In this document: in pieces, positions 8,900 through 18,783 of the stretch
Layout: each line of letters begins with the position of its first letter
Position numbering within the stretch: the first letter of the stretch is position 1
Origin: Methanocaldococcus sp. FS406-22
GTDB lineage: Archaea > AGJL01 > Methanococci > Methanococcales > Methanocaldococcaceae
Assembly (NCBI RefSeq): GCF_000025525.1
Contig: NC_013887.1
Span: forward strand, 1,188,729-1,252,728
Direction of reading: 5' to 3'
DNA: 64,000 nucleotides
Made by a program: the position numbers and the translations under genes
The notes under the pieces: generated by a model
The model's database searches: none
What the model was told of the DNA's origin: nothing
Seen by the model: only the letters and a program-made list of their open reading frames with translations

Positions 8900-10207
8900 T
8901 TATAGTAAATGAGGAGGAACTATATCCTTAGCAATTAAATCAGCATAAGTTTCTCTCTCCCTTATTAAAAATACTCCCTTCTTACTTGTTAAAACCATTC
9001 TTGGTCTTCCTCTTGCGTTATAGTTGTTAGCCATGCTAATTCCATAAGCACCAACATCAAATATAGCCAATATATCTCCAACCTCTACCTTGTCAAGCTC
9101 TCTATCTCTACCAAAGACATCACTACTCTCACAAAGCCCTCCAGCTACACTCACAACCTCTTTTTCATCCTTAACTTTACAGTTTATTATGTGATGATAT
9201 GCCTCATACATTGCAGGTCTCATCATATCGTTCATTCCAGCATCAATCATAACCCATTTTGTTACTGGTGTTTCTTTTATATGATGAACTTTTCCTAACA
9301 AATAGCCGGCAGTAGCTACCAAACTTCTACCTGGCTCTAATATGAGGTTTGGCATCTCTACCTTGTCTTGATATTGAAGCATTGTGTTTATTATTGCATC
9401 AGCTAAATCTTTTTGAGTTGGGATTTCTTTATCCTTATAGTAAGGAATTCCTAAACCTCCCCCTAAATTGACATCCTCAATCTCAATACCTTCTTTCTTT
9501 AATTCAACAACAAAATCCATAACCTTTCTTGTTTCTTCAACAAATGGACTTATATCTGTTAATTGAGAACCAATATGACAATGGACTCCAACAACCTTCA
9601 CATTCTCCATCTCTAAAGCCATTTTTATTGCTTTCATTGCAATTCCACTCTCAACATCCAAACCAAACTTATTTTTCTTTAAACCAGTTGAAATCTTTGG
9701 ATGTGTTTTTGGGTCAACGTTTGGATTTATTCTAAAAGCTACATTTGCTATCTCTCCAATCTCTTTTGCTGTTTCATTGATTAAGATTAGCTCACTTATG
9801 CTATCAACATTAAAAGCCCTTATCTTTGCTTCAATACCCATTATAATCTCTTCCTTTGTTTTACAGTTTCCATTAAAGACAATTTTATCTGAAGGAACTC
9901 CAGATAGCTTTGCTATATACAACTCTCCTCCACTAACAACATCTGCCCCACAACCTAATTTAGCTAACAATCTTGTAATAGCTAAGTTTGCATTTGCCTT
10001 ATATGCATAGGCAACAATAAACTCTTTTCCTGTCTCTTCCTCATATCTTTTAAATGCCTCAACATATCTGTTGTAATTTATCTTTATTTGCTCCTCTGAC
10101 ATCACATATAGAGGGGTTCCAAACTTCTCTGCTAATTCAATTGCATCATAACCATCTATAAACATTCTTCCATCTTTTATCTCTACCGTATCGTTGCCTA
10201 AAAACAT
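8900..10207 (-). CDS. lysA: Diaminopimelate decarboxylase
   Basis: PLP-dependent final step of lysine synthesis (meso-diaminopimelate to L-lysine). Fold-type III decarboxylase features are complete: PLP lysine in VAYAYKANANLA, VVSGGELY, HCHIGSQ, GGGLGIPY, the LEPGRS phosphate loop, and the interface active-site cysteine in GGLCESSDVFGRD. The sequence is nearly that known from M. jannaschii. The frame opens at 10222, but GGTGAAAAA directly precedes ATG 10207 (MFLGNDTVEI), giving 435 residues. The tRNA-Arg gene starts 37 bp upstream of this ATG on the same strand. Confidence 0.95.
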   Translation of the reverse strand: MFLGNDTVEIKDGRMFIDGYDAIELAEKFGTPLYVMSEEQIKINYNRYVEAFKRYEEETGKEFIVAYAYKANANLAITRLLAKLGCGADVVSGGELYIAKLSGVPSDKIVFNGNCKTKEEIIMGIEAKIRAFNVDSISELILINETAKEIGEIANVAFRINPNVDPKTHPKISTGLKKNKFGLDVESGIAMKAIKMALEMENVKVVGVHCHIGSQLTDISPFVEETRKVMDFVVELKKEGIEIEDVNLGGGLGIPYYKDKEIPTQKDLADAIINTMLQYQDKVEMPNLILEPGRSLVATAGYLLGKVHHIKETPVTKWVMIDAGMNDMMRPAMYEAYHHIINCKVKDEKEVVSVAGGLCESSDVFGRDRELDKVEVGDILAIFDVGAYGISMANNYNARGRPRMVLTSKKGVFLIRERETYADLIAKDIVPPHLL

Positions 10208-10243
10208 TTTTTCACCTAACAATCTCTTAATAAATAAAAATAA

Positions 10244-10317
10244 TGCCCCGGAGGGGATTTGAACCCCTGTCTGAGGGTCCGCAGCCCTCTATGCTATCCT
10301 GGCTACACCACCGGGGC
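10244..10317 (-). tRNA. tRNA-Arg (anticodon GCG)
   Basis: Minus strand, 74 nt without CCA. The acceptor GCCCCGG pairs with CCGGGGC, followed by discriminator A. The anticodon stem GAGGG/CCCTC encloses loop CTGCGGA, so the anticodon is GCG after U33, reading CGC/CGU arginine codons. The T stem AGGGG/CCCCT encloses TTCAAAT. The D arm is weaker, with G-U pairs. CCA is not encoded (TTA follows). It is the only tRNA seen in the window. It sits between mfnB (36 bp upstream) and lysA; the upstream gap is T/A-rich and could hold a short promoter. Confidence 0.96.
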
Positions 10318-10353
10318 TCTCTCATTCTAAAAATTAAAAATTAAAAAAATTTT

Positions 10354-11061
10354 TTATTTACAAAGCTCTTTCAACTCTCTAACTAACTCTCTATCTATTC
10401 TACCGTTATTTCTATCTCCTCCTTTACATGCAGCCCCCCTAACACCAACAATATCTGTTCCAATCTCCTTCAAGATTGGTATATGTTCCTTCTTTATTGA
10501 ACCAGCTAATGCACACTTCAACCCATAGCTATGGGCTTCATCAACGAACTCAGCTAAAATCTCTTTACTTTGGAAATCAAATAATGTCTTCCCATCTTTT
10601 ATTGCAGTATCTAACATAGCAACATCGCATCCAGCATCTCTCGCAATCTTTGGGATTATTAATGGTTCAACAGCTCCAACTCTATAAGCATCTGCATAAC
10701 CAGCAGCTACAACTATCTTATCTTCATCAATATCCTTAACAGCTTTAACAACATTTTTCATTAACTCAACTGCCTGATAATAATTTTTAACTCCATACAA
10801 TCCAACTTTTATATAATCAGCTCCACTTATAGCCGCTCCAACAGCAGCTAAAGAAATTGTTCCTGGTTTGTATGGAACATCTCCAACTGTAGCACTAACC
10901 AACAAATCTTTTGGAGTCACTTCTCTAATTGCCTTAATCATCCATGGAAAGTTAGCTCCTAAAGAACCTTCTTTTGGATTCTTTACATCTATAATGTCTG
11001 CTCCTCCAGCTATAGCCTCTTTTGCTTCTTCAACGTCTATAGGACTTACCAATAGTATCAT
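10354..11061 (-). CDS. mfnB: (5-formylfuran-3-yl)methyl phosphate synthase (methanofuran biosynthesis)
   Basis: Makes 4-(hydroxymethyl)-2-furancarboxaldehyde phosphate from two glyceraldehyde-3-phosphate molecules, the first dedicated step to the furan of methanofuran, the formyl carrier of methanogenesis. 235 residues in a TIM-barrel fold. With ATG 11061 as residue 1, Lys27 (IIDVKNP) and Lys85 ([10 protein letters not shown]) fall exactly on the two catalytic lysines reported for the M. jannaschii enzyme, which fixes the start. GGTG lies 6 bases upstream; a GTG three codons earlier is rejected. The C-terminal segment [18 protein letters not shown] is family-typical. Upstream begins the inverted-repeat element at 11095. 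Confidence 0.95.
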   Translation of the reverse strand: MILLVSPIDVEEAKEAIAGGADIIDVKNPKEGSLGANFPWMIKAIREVTPKDLLVSATVGDVPYKPGTISLAAVGAAISGADYIKVGLYGVKNYYQAVELMKNVVKAVKDIDEDKIVVAAGYADAYRVGAVEPLIIPKIARDAGCDVAMLDTAIKDGKTLFDFQSKEILAEFVDEAHSYGLKCALAGSIKKEHIPILKEIGTDIVGVRGAACKGGDRNNGRIDRELVRELKELCK

Positions 11062-11094
11062 AACATACACCTATGATATTGATTTTAATGAAAA

Positions 11095-11194
11095 TTAATA
11101 GGACTTTCACAGTTTTATATATTACTTTGGAAATTGGATGCCCTTTGGGCATCTTTATTCAAATAATTATTTATTCCTGTGAAAGTCCTATTAA
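11095..11194. repeat. 100-bp element bounded by an 18-bp perfect inverted repeat
   Basis: The left end TTAATAGGACTTTCACAG (11095-11112) is the exact reverse complement of the right end CTGTGAAAGTCCTATTAA (11177-11194). The centre holds a second hairpin, GATGCCC-TTT-GGGCATC (11137-11153). No coding frame fits inside. It lies between divergent mfnB and glmM. The shape suggests a small non-autonomous mobile element or a repeated palindromic element. A weak partial match to the right end (CTATGAAAGTTCTGTTGG) occurs near 61080. Confidence 0.75.
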
Positions 11195-11303
11195 CAACAA
11201 TGTATATAAAAACTTAATGTTTCAATATGAACCTTATTTAATAATTTATTGTGTATTATGATGTAAGATTTATCCCTTTAGATTTTGTGGTAAAGGTGAT
11301 ATT

Positions 11304-12650
11304 ATGGGAAAATTATTTGGAACTTCTGGAATAAGAATGAAAAACTTATCCCCAAAAATTGCTTATAAAGTTGGCTTAGCAGTAGCTAAAAAGTATAAAA
11401 AAGTTGTAGTTGGAAGAGATACAAGGACTACTGGGAAGTTAATCGAAACAGCATTAACAGCTGGGATTTTAAATGGTGGTGGAGAGGTTACAACTATAAA
11501 TATAGTTCCAACACCTGTTTTAGGTTTTAACGCGAGGAATTATGATGCTGGAGTTATGATTACTGCCTCTCACAATCCTCCTGAGTATAATGGAATAAAG
11601 CTTTTTAATAAAAATGGTTTAGCTTTTAATAAAAAAGAAGAGGATGAGATAGAGGAAATTATATTCAAAGAGGATTTTATTGAAGTTGAGTGGCATAGTG
11701 TTGGCGAGATTTGGGAAGATAGTAGGGCAATAAGAAATTATATGGAGCATATTCTTAAAAATGTTGAAGTAAATGAGAAATTTAATGTGGTTGTTGATTG
11801 TGCAAACGCCTCTGCTTGCTTAGTATCACCATATCTATTTACAGATATTGGCTGTCATGTTATATCAGTCAATAGCCACATGGATGGAAGATTCATTGGT
11901 AGATTGCCAGAACCTGATGAAAAAAACTTAAGAAAGACAATGGACATGATTAAAGGCCTAAATATGAGTGGAGAGAGTTATATAGGCATAGCACACGATG
12001 GAGATGCAGATAGAATGGTAGCAATAGATGAAAAGGGAAGATTAGCTGATTTTGATAAGTTGTTAGCTGCTTTTTCAAGATATATGGTTGAAAAAACTGG
12101 CAATAAAACAATAGTTACAACAGTTGATGCCTCAATGATTATTGATGAATATTTAAAGGATTTAGATGTAAAAATTATAAGAACAAAGGTTGGAGATGTG
12201 GCTGTTGCTGAGGAGATGATTAAAAACTCTGCTGTTTTTGGTGGAGAGCCAAGTGGAACGTGGATTCATGCTGACATACATTTAACACCAGACGGTATTT
12301 TGAGTGGATTGAGAGTTTTAGAGATGTTAGAGTTCTACAATAAAAAATTATATGAAATATTGGATGAAATCCCATCTTATGTAAATTTAAGAGAGAAGAT
12401 TCCATGCGAAGATAGCAAAAAAGAAAAAGTAATGAATTATGTTATTGAGAATGGGGAGGGGATATTTAAAACAGTTCCTGAGACAGTTGATGGAGCAAGG
12501 TTTAACTTAGAGAATGGATGGGTTTTAATAAGACCTTCAGGGACCGAGCCATATATAAGGGTTAGAGTTGAGGCAAAAAATAATAAAGATGCTAAAGAGT
12601 TGTTAGAAAAAGGGATAAAGTTAGTTAAAGATGCTTTAACCTCTTCATAA
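11304..12650 (+). CDS. glmM: Phosphoglucosamine mutase
   Basis: Interconverts glucosamine-6-phosphate and glucosamine-1-phosphate on the way to UDP-GlcNAc, used for glycoconjugates and archaellin/S-layer glycans. 448 residues of the alpha-D-phosphohexomutase family: N-terminal GTSGIR, phosphoserine loop MITASHNPPEYNGIK, Mg-binding AHDGDADRM, sugar-binding GGEPSGTWI and C-terminal phosphate loop RPSGTEPYIRVR are all intact. The GEPSG element fits a phosphoglucosamine mutase. ATG 11304 follows AAAGGTGATATT. The glmU-like gene follows after 27 bp, so the two steps are probably co-transcribed. Confidence 0.93.
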   Translation: MGKLFGTSGIRMKNLSPKIAYKVGLAVAKKYKKVVVGRDTRTTGKLIETALTAGILNGGGEVTTINIVPTPVLGFNARNYDAGVMITASHNPPEYNGIKLFNKNGLAFNKKEEDEIEEIIFKEDFIEVEWHSVGEIWEDSRAIRNYMEHILKNVEVNEKFNVVVDCANASACLVSPYLFTDIGCHVISVNSHMDGRFIGRLPEPDEKNLRKTMDMIKGLNMSGESYIGIAHDGDADRMVAIDEKGRLADFDKLLAAFSRYMVEKTGNKTIVTTVDASMIIDEYLKDLDVKIIRTKVGDVAVAEEMIKNSAVFGGEPSGTWIHADIHLTPDGILSGLRVLEMLEFYNKKLYEILDEIPSYVNLREKIPCEDSKKEKVMNYVIENGEGIFKTVPETVDGARFNLENGWVLIRPSGTEPYIRVRVEAKNNKDAKELLEKGIKLVKDALTSS

Positions 12651-12677
12651 AATTATTTTTTATAATTGGTGATAGAA

Positions 12678-13910
12678 ATGGATGCTATAATACTATGTGC
12701 AGGGAAAGGAGAAAGGTTAAGACCGTTAACTGAAAATAGGCCAAAACCAATGATTCCTATAGCCGGAAAGCCAATTTTGCAACATATCATTGAGAAAGTT
12801 GAGGATTTGGTAAATAATATCTATCTAATTGTTAAGTATAAAAAAGAAAAGATTGTTGATTATTTTAAAAATCATCCAAAGGTTAAGTTTTTAGAGCAGG
12901 GAGAAATAGATGGAACTGGACAGGCAGTTTTAACTGCTAAGGATTACATAGATGATGAGTTTTTGGTTATAAATGGAGATATTATCTTTGAAGACAACTT
13001 AGATGAGTTTTTAAAATATAACTATGCTATTGCTATTAAAGAAGTAAAAAATCCAGAAAACTTTGGAGTTGTGGTTTTAGATGAAAATAATAACGTTATA
13101 GAACTCCAGGAAAAGCCAGAAAATCCAAAATCAAATCTAATAAATGCTGGAATATACAAATTTGATAGAAAGATTTTTGAATTAATTGAAAAAACAGAAA
13201 TTTCTGAAAGAGGGGAGAGAGAAATTACAGATGCAATAAAACTTTTAATTAAAGAAGAAAAGGTTAAAGCTATTAAGTTAAAAGGATATTGGAACGATGT
13301 TGGAAGACCATGGGATGTATTGGAAGCAAATAAATATCTACTGGATAAGATAAAAACAGACATTAAAGGAAAGGTTGAGGAGAACGTTGTTATTAAAGGA
13401 GAGGTTATAATAGAGGAGGGGGCTGTTGTTAAAGCAAATTCAGTTATTGAAGGGCCAGCAATTATTAAAAAAGGAGCTGTTATAGGGCCGTTAGCTTATA
13501 TAAGGCCATATACTGTTTTAATGGAAAATACCTTCGTTGGAAACTCATCTGAGGTTAAGGCAAGCATAATCATGAAGAATACAAAAATTCCTCACCTATC
13601 TTATGTTGGAGATAGTATAATTGGAGAAAACTGTAATTTTGGCTGTAATACAATCACTGCCAATCTAAGATTTGATAATAAACCAGTTAAGATTAATATA
13701 AAGGGTAAGAGAGTTGAGAGTGTTAGAAAATTGGGAGTTATAATGGGCGATAACGTTAAAACAGGTATTCAAGTTTCTTTTATGCCTGGGGTTAAAATTG
13801 GAAGTAACTGCTGGATTGGAGCAAGTTGTTTGATTGATAGGGATGTAGAGAGCAACACTTTTGTTTATAAGAGAGATGAATTAGTGTTTAAGAAGCTAAT
13901 CAACAAATAA
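12678..13910 (+). CDS. glmU: Bifunctional GlmU-like enzyme: GlcN-1-P acetyltransferase / UDP-GlcNAc pyrophosphorylase
   Basis: 410 residues. The N-terminal nucleotidyltransferase domain (to about residue 225) begins DAIILCAGKGERLRPLTENRPKPM, with LVINGDIIFE as metal-binding region and KGYWNDVGRPWDVLEA at its end. The C-terminal part is a left-handed beta-helix of hexapeptide repeats (VVIKGEVIIEEGAVVKANS onward), the acetyltransferase-type domain. Archaeal homologues join glucosamine-1-phosphate acetylation with UDP transfer; some also act on glucose-1-phosphate/dTTP, so nucleotide specificity is not certain. ATG 12678 has GGTGATAGAA directly upstream; an in-frame GTG/ATG earlier (12666) overlaps that site and is rejected. 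Confidence 0.9.
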   Translation: MDAIILCAGKGERLRPLTENRPKPMIPIAGKPILQHIIEKVEDLVNNIYLIVKYKKEKIVDYFKNHPKVKFLEQGEIDGTGQAVLTAKDYIDDEFLVINGDIIFEDNLDEFLKYNYAIAIKEVKNPENFGVVVLDENNNVIELQEKPENPKSNLINAGIYKFDRKIFELIEKTEISERGEREITDAIKLLIKEEKVKAIKLKGYWNDVGRPWDVLEANKYLLDKIKTDIKGKVEENVVIKGEVIIEEGAVVKANSVIEGPAIIKKGAVIGPLAYIRPYTVLMENTFVGNSSEVKASIIMKNTKIPHLSYVGDSIIGENCNFGCNTITANLRFDNKPVKINIKGKRVESVRKLGVIMGDNVKTGIQVSFMPGVKIGSNCWIGASCLIDRDVESNTFVYKRDELVFKKLINK

Positions 13911-13927
13911 ATAACCGGTGGGAATTA

Positions 13928-14398
13928 ATGATTATAGGAGCTAATACATCAAAAAACTTTTTTGAAAATTTGAAAGAGGAGCAGATTCAACAATGTGGAA
14001 TTGATTTGAGAGTTTGGAAGATATTTAAGATAGAAGGAGAGGGAGTTATTGATTTCTCAAATGAAAAAAGAAAGTTACCAAACTATATTGAGGTATTCAG
14101 TTCTGAAAAAGATGAATGTATAAAATTAGAGAGTGGAGTTTATATTGTAAAGGTAGCTGATTATATAAAAATCCCAGAAAACGTTGCTGGCTTTGCATAT
14201 CCAAGAAGTTCTCTATTGAGAATGGGAGCAACCTTATATTCTGCAGTTCATGACCCTGGCTATGAAGGAAGGCCAGAATATTTACTGCAGGTTTTTAATC
14301 CAATAACTATCTACAGATATGCAAGAATCGCCCAAATTGTTTTTGTTGAGTGTAAGGATGTTAGAGGAGTTTATGAAGGAATTTATAAAGGAAAATAA
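13928..14398 (+). CDS. dut: dUTP diphosphatase (dCTP deaminase-like family)
   Basis: 156 residues of the trimeric dUTPase/dCTP deaminase fold. Key parts: GIDLRVWKIF near the N-terminus, the uracil/phosphate motif YPRSSLLRMGATLYSAVHDPGYEGRPEYLLQ split over residues ~95-125 (with the catalytic-type Asp in HDPGYEG), and ARIAQIVFVE. M. jannaschii has two such genes; the shorter one has been annotated as dUTPase, which matches this length. Likely role: removing dUTP and supplying dUMP for dTMP synthesis. ATG 13928 follows CCGGTGGGAATTA. 17 bp behind the glmU-like gene on the same strand, probably in one transcript. Confidence 0.85.
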   Translation: MIIGANTSKNFFENLKEEQIQQCGIDLRVWKIFKIEGEGVIDFSNEKRKLPNYIEVFSSEKDECIKLESGVYIVKVADYIKIPENVAGFAYPRSSLLRMGATLYSAVHDPGYEGRPEYLLQVFNPITIYRYARIAQIVFVECKDVRGVYEGIYKGK

Positions 14399-14410
14399 GA
14401 TAAAATAAAA

Positions 14411-15313
<903 letters not shown>

Positions 15314-15329
15314 TTAAACTACTTTTAAT

Positions 15330-15986
15330 TTATTCTTCTAAAAACATCTTTCTTATAGCATCAGCGGCATCTTTCTTAACTAAAACTAAAACTCTATCTC
15401 CTGATTTTAATTCAGTGTCTCCACTTGGGATTTTTAGCTCATCCCCATCATAGATGGCAATTATTAAATAATCTTGTGGTCTTCCAAGCTCTTTAATCTT
15501 CTTATTAACTACCTTGGACTTTTCTGGGATTATAAACTCTAAAATCTCTGCTTCTCCTCTACCAACAATAGTTAAATCTAAAATTCCTGGTCTTTCTATT
15601 AATTTTTCTATATAGTTAGCAGCTATCAATTCTGGGGAGATAACTACATCAACTCCAAGCCTTTCAAAAACATCCTTATACTCAATCTCTGAAATCCTTG
15701 CAATGGTTTTCTTAACTCCACAACTCTTAGCTAATAGAGTGCTCATTAAATTAACCTCTTCCTTTCCAGTAACCGCTATATACATATCTGCATCCTCTAT
15801 TCCAGCCTCCTCCAATGTTTTTATCTTTGTGCAGTCCCCATTAATCACTAAAGCATCTATATCTGCAGACGCCTTTTTGCACTTCTCCTTATCTATGTCA
15901 ATTAAAACAATGTCATGCCCTTTTTCAGATAGAGATTTAGCTAAAGTATAACCAACTCTACCAATCCCAGCTATTATTATATACAT
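15330..15986 (-). CDS. trkA: TrkA-type potassium uptake regulatory protein (RCK N and C domains)
   Basis: 218 residues, cytoplasmic. The N-terminal RCK/TrkA-N Rossmann domain has IIAGIGRVGYTLAKSL as nucleotide-binding loop, an acidic VLIDIDKEKC turn and VINGDCTKIKTLEEAGIEDADMYIAVTG. The C-terminal ~80 residues (VGRGEAEILEFIIPEKSKVV to SGDRVLVLV) form a TrkA-C domain. Such proteins gate TrkH-type potassium transporters in response to NAD(H)/ATP. No transporter gene is adjacent. ATG 15986 follows GGTGTTAAACT. Confidence 0.92.
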   Translation of the reverse strand: MYIIIAGIGRVGYTLAKSLSEKGHDIVLIDIDKEKCKKASADIDALVINGDCTKIKTLEEAGIEDADMYIAVTGKEEVNLMSTLLAKSCGVKKTIARISEIEYKDVFERLGVDVVISPELIAANYIEKLIERPGILDLTIVGRGEAEILEFIIPEKSKVVNKKIKELGRPQDYLIIAIYDGDELKIPSGDTELKSGDRVLVLVKKDAADAIRKMFLEE

Positions 15987-16012
15987 AGTTTAACACCACA
16001 CGAAAAAATTAT

Positions 16013-16567
16013 TTATATGATTATCTTTTCATAATAATCCTCATATCCAAAATGCCAGTGTTTAATCTTTTCTTTCAACTCTTTCTCAAGCTCCAATATT
16101 TTATCAAACTCCTCCTTAGTTAGATATCCAATAAATCCTCTTTTTATTGCCTCTTCACATTTCAAACTGCAAGGAATGAAACCTGAAGGCAGAACAATGG
16201 CATAAACTCCCCTATTTTTTAACTCTTCTCTCATTTCTTCAACTTCTTTTAAATGCTCTCTATCTATTGCCACTCTAACATCTTCAACAAAAGATTTTAT
16301 ACAGCATTCTGGGTAATCTAAAAGCTTTCCTATTTCAAAATCATCCAATCTTCTATAAATTCCGAGTTCTGTTGATACAACTGGGTCTATAGCTGGTCTA
16401 ACCTTTGGTTTGTATTTTTCAACAATTTCAATTTGGAACTTTAATCTATTGACTATATTTTGATATTGAAACTCATCTAAGCTCTGTATATGTTCCTTTA
16501 GAGTTTCAAATCCCTCTAACTCTCCAGTCCTTAATTTTTCAATTTTATATAAGAGTTTTTTAAGCAT
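16013..16567 (-). CDS. DUF483 family protein, function unknown
   Basis: 184 residues, soluble, Lys/Glu-rich with mostly helical segments at both ends. Cysteine motifs LLDYPECCIKSF (near residue 95) and SGFIPCSLKCEEA (near residue 137) give four cysteines that could bind a metal or iron-sulfur cluster. From recall this matches the DUF483 family found mainly in archaea. AAGTGAAAAC lies before ATG 16567. It sits between pheT and trkA on the same strand. No function can be assigned from context. Confidence 0.7.
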   Translation of the reverse strand: MLKKLLYKIEKLRTGELEGFETLKEHIQSLDEFQYQNIVNRLKFQIEIVEKYKPKVRPAIDPVVSTELGIYRRLDDFEIGKLLDYPECCIKSFVEDVRVAIDREHLKEVEEMREELKNRGVYAIVLPSGFIPCSLKCEEAIKRGFIGYLTKEEFDKILELEKELKEKIKHWHFGYEDYYEKIII

Positions 16568-16621
16568 GTTTTCACTTAAAAAATTTTTATTGAGGCATTA
16601 CTAATATTATTAGTTGATAAT

Positions 16622-18274
16622 TTATTGTCCATCAATCTCTAACTCAAACCCAACAACTGGAAACTCTAACTCAAAGTTGGTAATAACCTCTGGATGAATC
16701 TCTCCAAAGTAGCCAATAATTTTGCCATCTTTTATTATTTTAGCACATCTTCCTTTAATGAATGATGGATGTTCAAAATTATCAAGCTCATACTCAATTT
16801 TAAGTTCTCTTAACAATCCCTCAACGTAGCTCTTTATCTCATTAAAGTTTGTTTCATTATCTACAATAACTCCAGCTATTTTTTTGATTGTCTTTGCTCT
16901 TGTCTCAGAATTTTCATCAATAACAACACAATCTCCAATCTCAAATATTTTTTGTGGCAACTCTTTATGTTTATTTATCCTCAAAGTTTCCATTAATAAT
17001 GGTAGAATGCTTTTTCTAACTATTCTATGCTCAATTGATGCTGGTTTCAAAACTTCTATATAGTTGTTGTCTTCAATTCTCATCTTTTTAAATAAAACCT
17101 CATCATTTGAGAGCATTAAGTTTATAACCTCGTAGAATCCAAATCCAACCATAATTTCTCTTATAAAATCACACTTCTTTTCTAATTGGTTGAGTTCCCC
17201 AATAGTTCCAATAATTGGGTATTCTCCAGAGAATTTATTATAACCGTAAGCGATAGCTACTTCTTCAGCAATGTCAATCTCTCCAAAGACATCTACCCTA
17301 TAGGCTGGGATATAAACCTTTATTTTGTTATCCATAAATTGGGCATCCAATCTACATCTTCTTAAGTAATTTATTATAGACCCAGGGGTTAAGTTTGTTC
17401 CTAAAACTTTGTTTATGTATTCAGGAGTAGTTTCTAAGACATCCTCCTTTAAATTTGGATAAACTACACTCTCTCCATTTTTAATTACTTCAACGGCATG
17501 TATTTTTCCATATTTTCTCTCTGCTAATGCGGTAACAATAATATTTAGAGTTTTTTCTACTGCATATTTATCAGTTCCAGTAACATCAATCAACAAATTC
17601 CTTGTTTCAGTTGTAACTCTTGTTAATTCTCCGTTAATTATTGGTGGCATTGATAAAACATTATTTTCACTATCTAAAATAATTGGAAACTTATCATCTT
17701 TAATTAAATGGGCATATTTTATTCCTTTTTCATGTTTTTCTAAAATCTCTCTTGGTGTCATTTCCTCATCTGAGTTTAATGGAACAAACTTAATCTCATC
17801 CCCACTAACTTCTTTGTAGTAGAATGGGGGCTTAACTTTATCTGCATCGTGAATTCCTATTGCCACTTTTTTCCTATCTCTCCCCATAACCCAGTGTAAT
17901 TTCTCTTGAAGGTTAATAATGCTCTCTAAAACATAATCATCAACAATAACACCCTTAACTAAAGCCATAGCTATATAAGGCCTTGTTTCAACATTTTCAA
18001 CATATAGTTTTATGTCTGAACTCTCAATGTCATATTTTTTTAATCCTGTTTCTATCCCAATAATTCCTCTAAAACCTCTTGCTAAACCTTCAGCACTTAA
18101 ATAATCTGGCCTATTTGGGTTTATTGAGAACTGAATAATTTTTTCTCCATCTTCTTCAAAGATTCCTTCAACCTCAACACCCATCATAGGGAATTTTTCT
18201 TCAATAAATTCGTCATCTAATGGCATATTAACTAATCTCTCTAAATCAGCTTTTTTTACATTTATTGTTGGCAT
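16622..18274 (-). CDS. pheT: Phenylalanyl-tRNA synthetase beta subunit
   Basis: 550 residues, the archaeal/eukaryotic-type beta chain. The B1-like N-terminus is [20 protein letters not shown], followed by [22 protein letters not shown], the B5 domain ([26 protein letters not shown]) and the catalytic-like core [20 protein letters not shown] near the C-terminal third. It pairs with PheS (not in this window) to charge tRNA-Phe and holds the editing domain. GGTGAGAAG precedes ATG 18274. Upstream, a 7-bp hairpin TAAGCTA-AC-TAGCTTA (18315-18330) lies in the promoter region next to the CRISPR leader. Confidence 0.95.
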   Translation of the reverse strand: MPTINVKKADLERLVNMPLDDEFIEEKFPMMGVEVEGIFEEDGEKIIQFSINPNRPDYLSAEGLARGFRGIIGIETGLKKYDIESSDIKLYVENVETRPYIAMALVKGVIVDDYVLESIINLQEKLHWVMGRDRKKVAIGIHDADKVKPPFYYKEVSGDEIKFVPLNSDEEMTPREILEKHEKGIKYAHLIKDDKFPIILDSENNVLSMPPIINGELTRVTTETRNLLIDVTGTDKYAVEKTLNIIVTALAERKYGKIHAVEVIKNGESVVYPNLKEDVLETTPEYINKVLGTNLTPGSIINYLRRCRLDAQFMDNKIKVYIPAYRVDVFGEIDIAEEVAIAYGYNKFSGEYPIIGTIGELNQLEKKCDFIREIMVGFGFYEVINLMLSNDEVLFKKMRIEDNNYIEVLKPASIEHRIVRKSILPLLMETLRINKHKELPQKIFEIGDCVVIDENSETRAKTIKKIAGVIVDNETNFNEIKSYVEGLLRELKIEYELDNFEHPSFIKGRCAKIIKDGKIIGYFGEIHPEVITNFELEFPVVGFELEIDGQ

Positions 18275-18350
18275 CTTCTCACCAGCAGTATTCTTTATAA
18301 GTTTATTGTAATAATAAGCTAACTAGCTTAATAAAGCTTTATTACTGCAA

Positions 18351-18783
18351 AATATTTATATATGAGTTTGTCGATATTTTTTGATTAAGGTGTTTTTAGG
18401 TGTTTATTATATTGTTGTGTTTGTCTCGTTGAATAAACTCGGAATTTGATAAAAGTAATAATTAATTAGTATTTATCAATTTAGTGGATTTAAATTTAAT
18501 TTCTAAGGGTCTGTTGGTTTAATCGTTTGGAATATTTAGGTTTATTAAATTATTTGGATTTTTAAAAATTAAGATTGGATATTTAGCTAAATAAAATTTC
18601 CCTAACCAATAAGTTAAATCTTCAAATTTAGAAAGATAAGAATACTTAATTTCGTTAAAAGAGAAAGATTTAAATATCATTAGGTTTATAAATAAAGATA
18701 GTTATCTATACTTAGAAAAATACACCACCAAAAAGTATAAATATTAGAAGTGTAATAAAAAATAGGTTGTTGATGATTGCCCT
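18351..18783 (+). promoter_or_regulatory. CRISPR locus 2 leader
   Basis: 433 bp, gene-free and homologous to 5743-6174 over the whole length, with scattered substitutions and roughly one net indel. TATA-like AAGTATAAATATT at 18733-18745 lies at the same distance from the first repeat as in locus 1. Both leaders end in GATTGCC followed by two or three bases and the first repeat. The homology begins at AATATTTATA and does not extend into the upstream genes, so the repeated unit is leader plus array. Confidence 0.87.

Noticed and set aside
11073-11261. Short plus-strand frame between mfnB and glmM
   Set aside because: It reads through the inverted-repeat element, has no binding site and no family-like sequence.
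18315-18330. Hairpin TAAGCTA-AC-TAGCTTA upstream of pheT as a T-box or attenuator
   Set aside because: T-boxes are bacterial and the stem is short and AT-rich; no leader peptide with Phe codons is visible. Noted only within the pheT entry.
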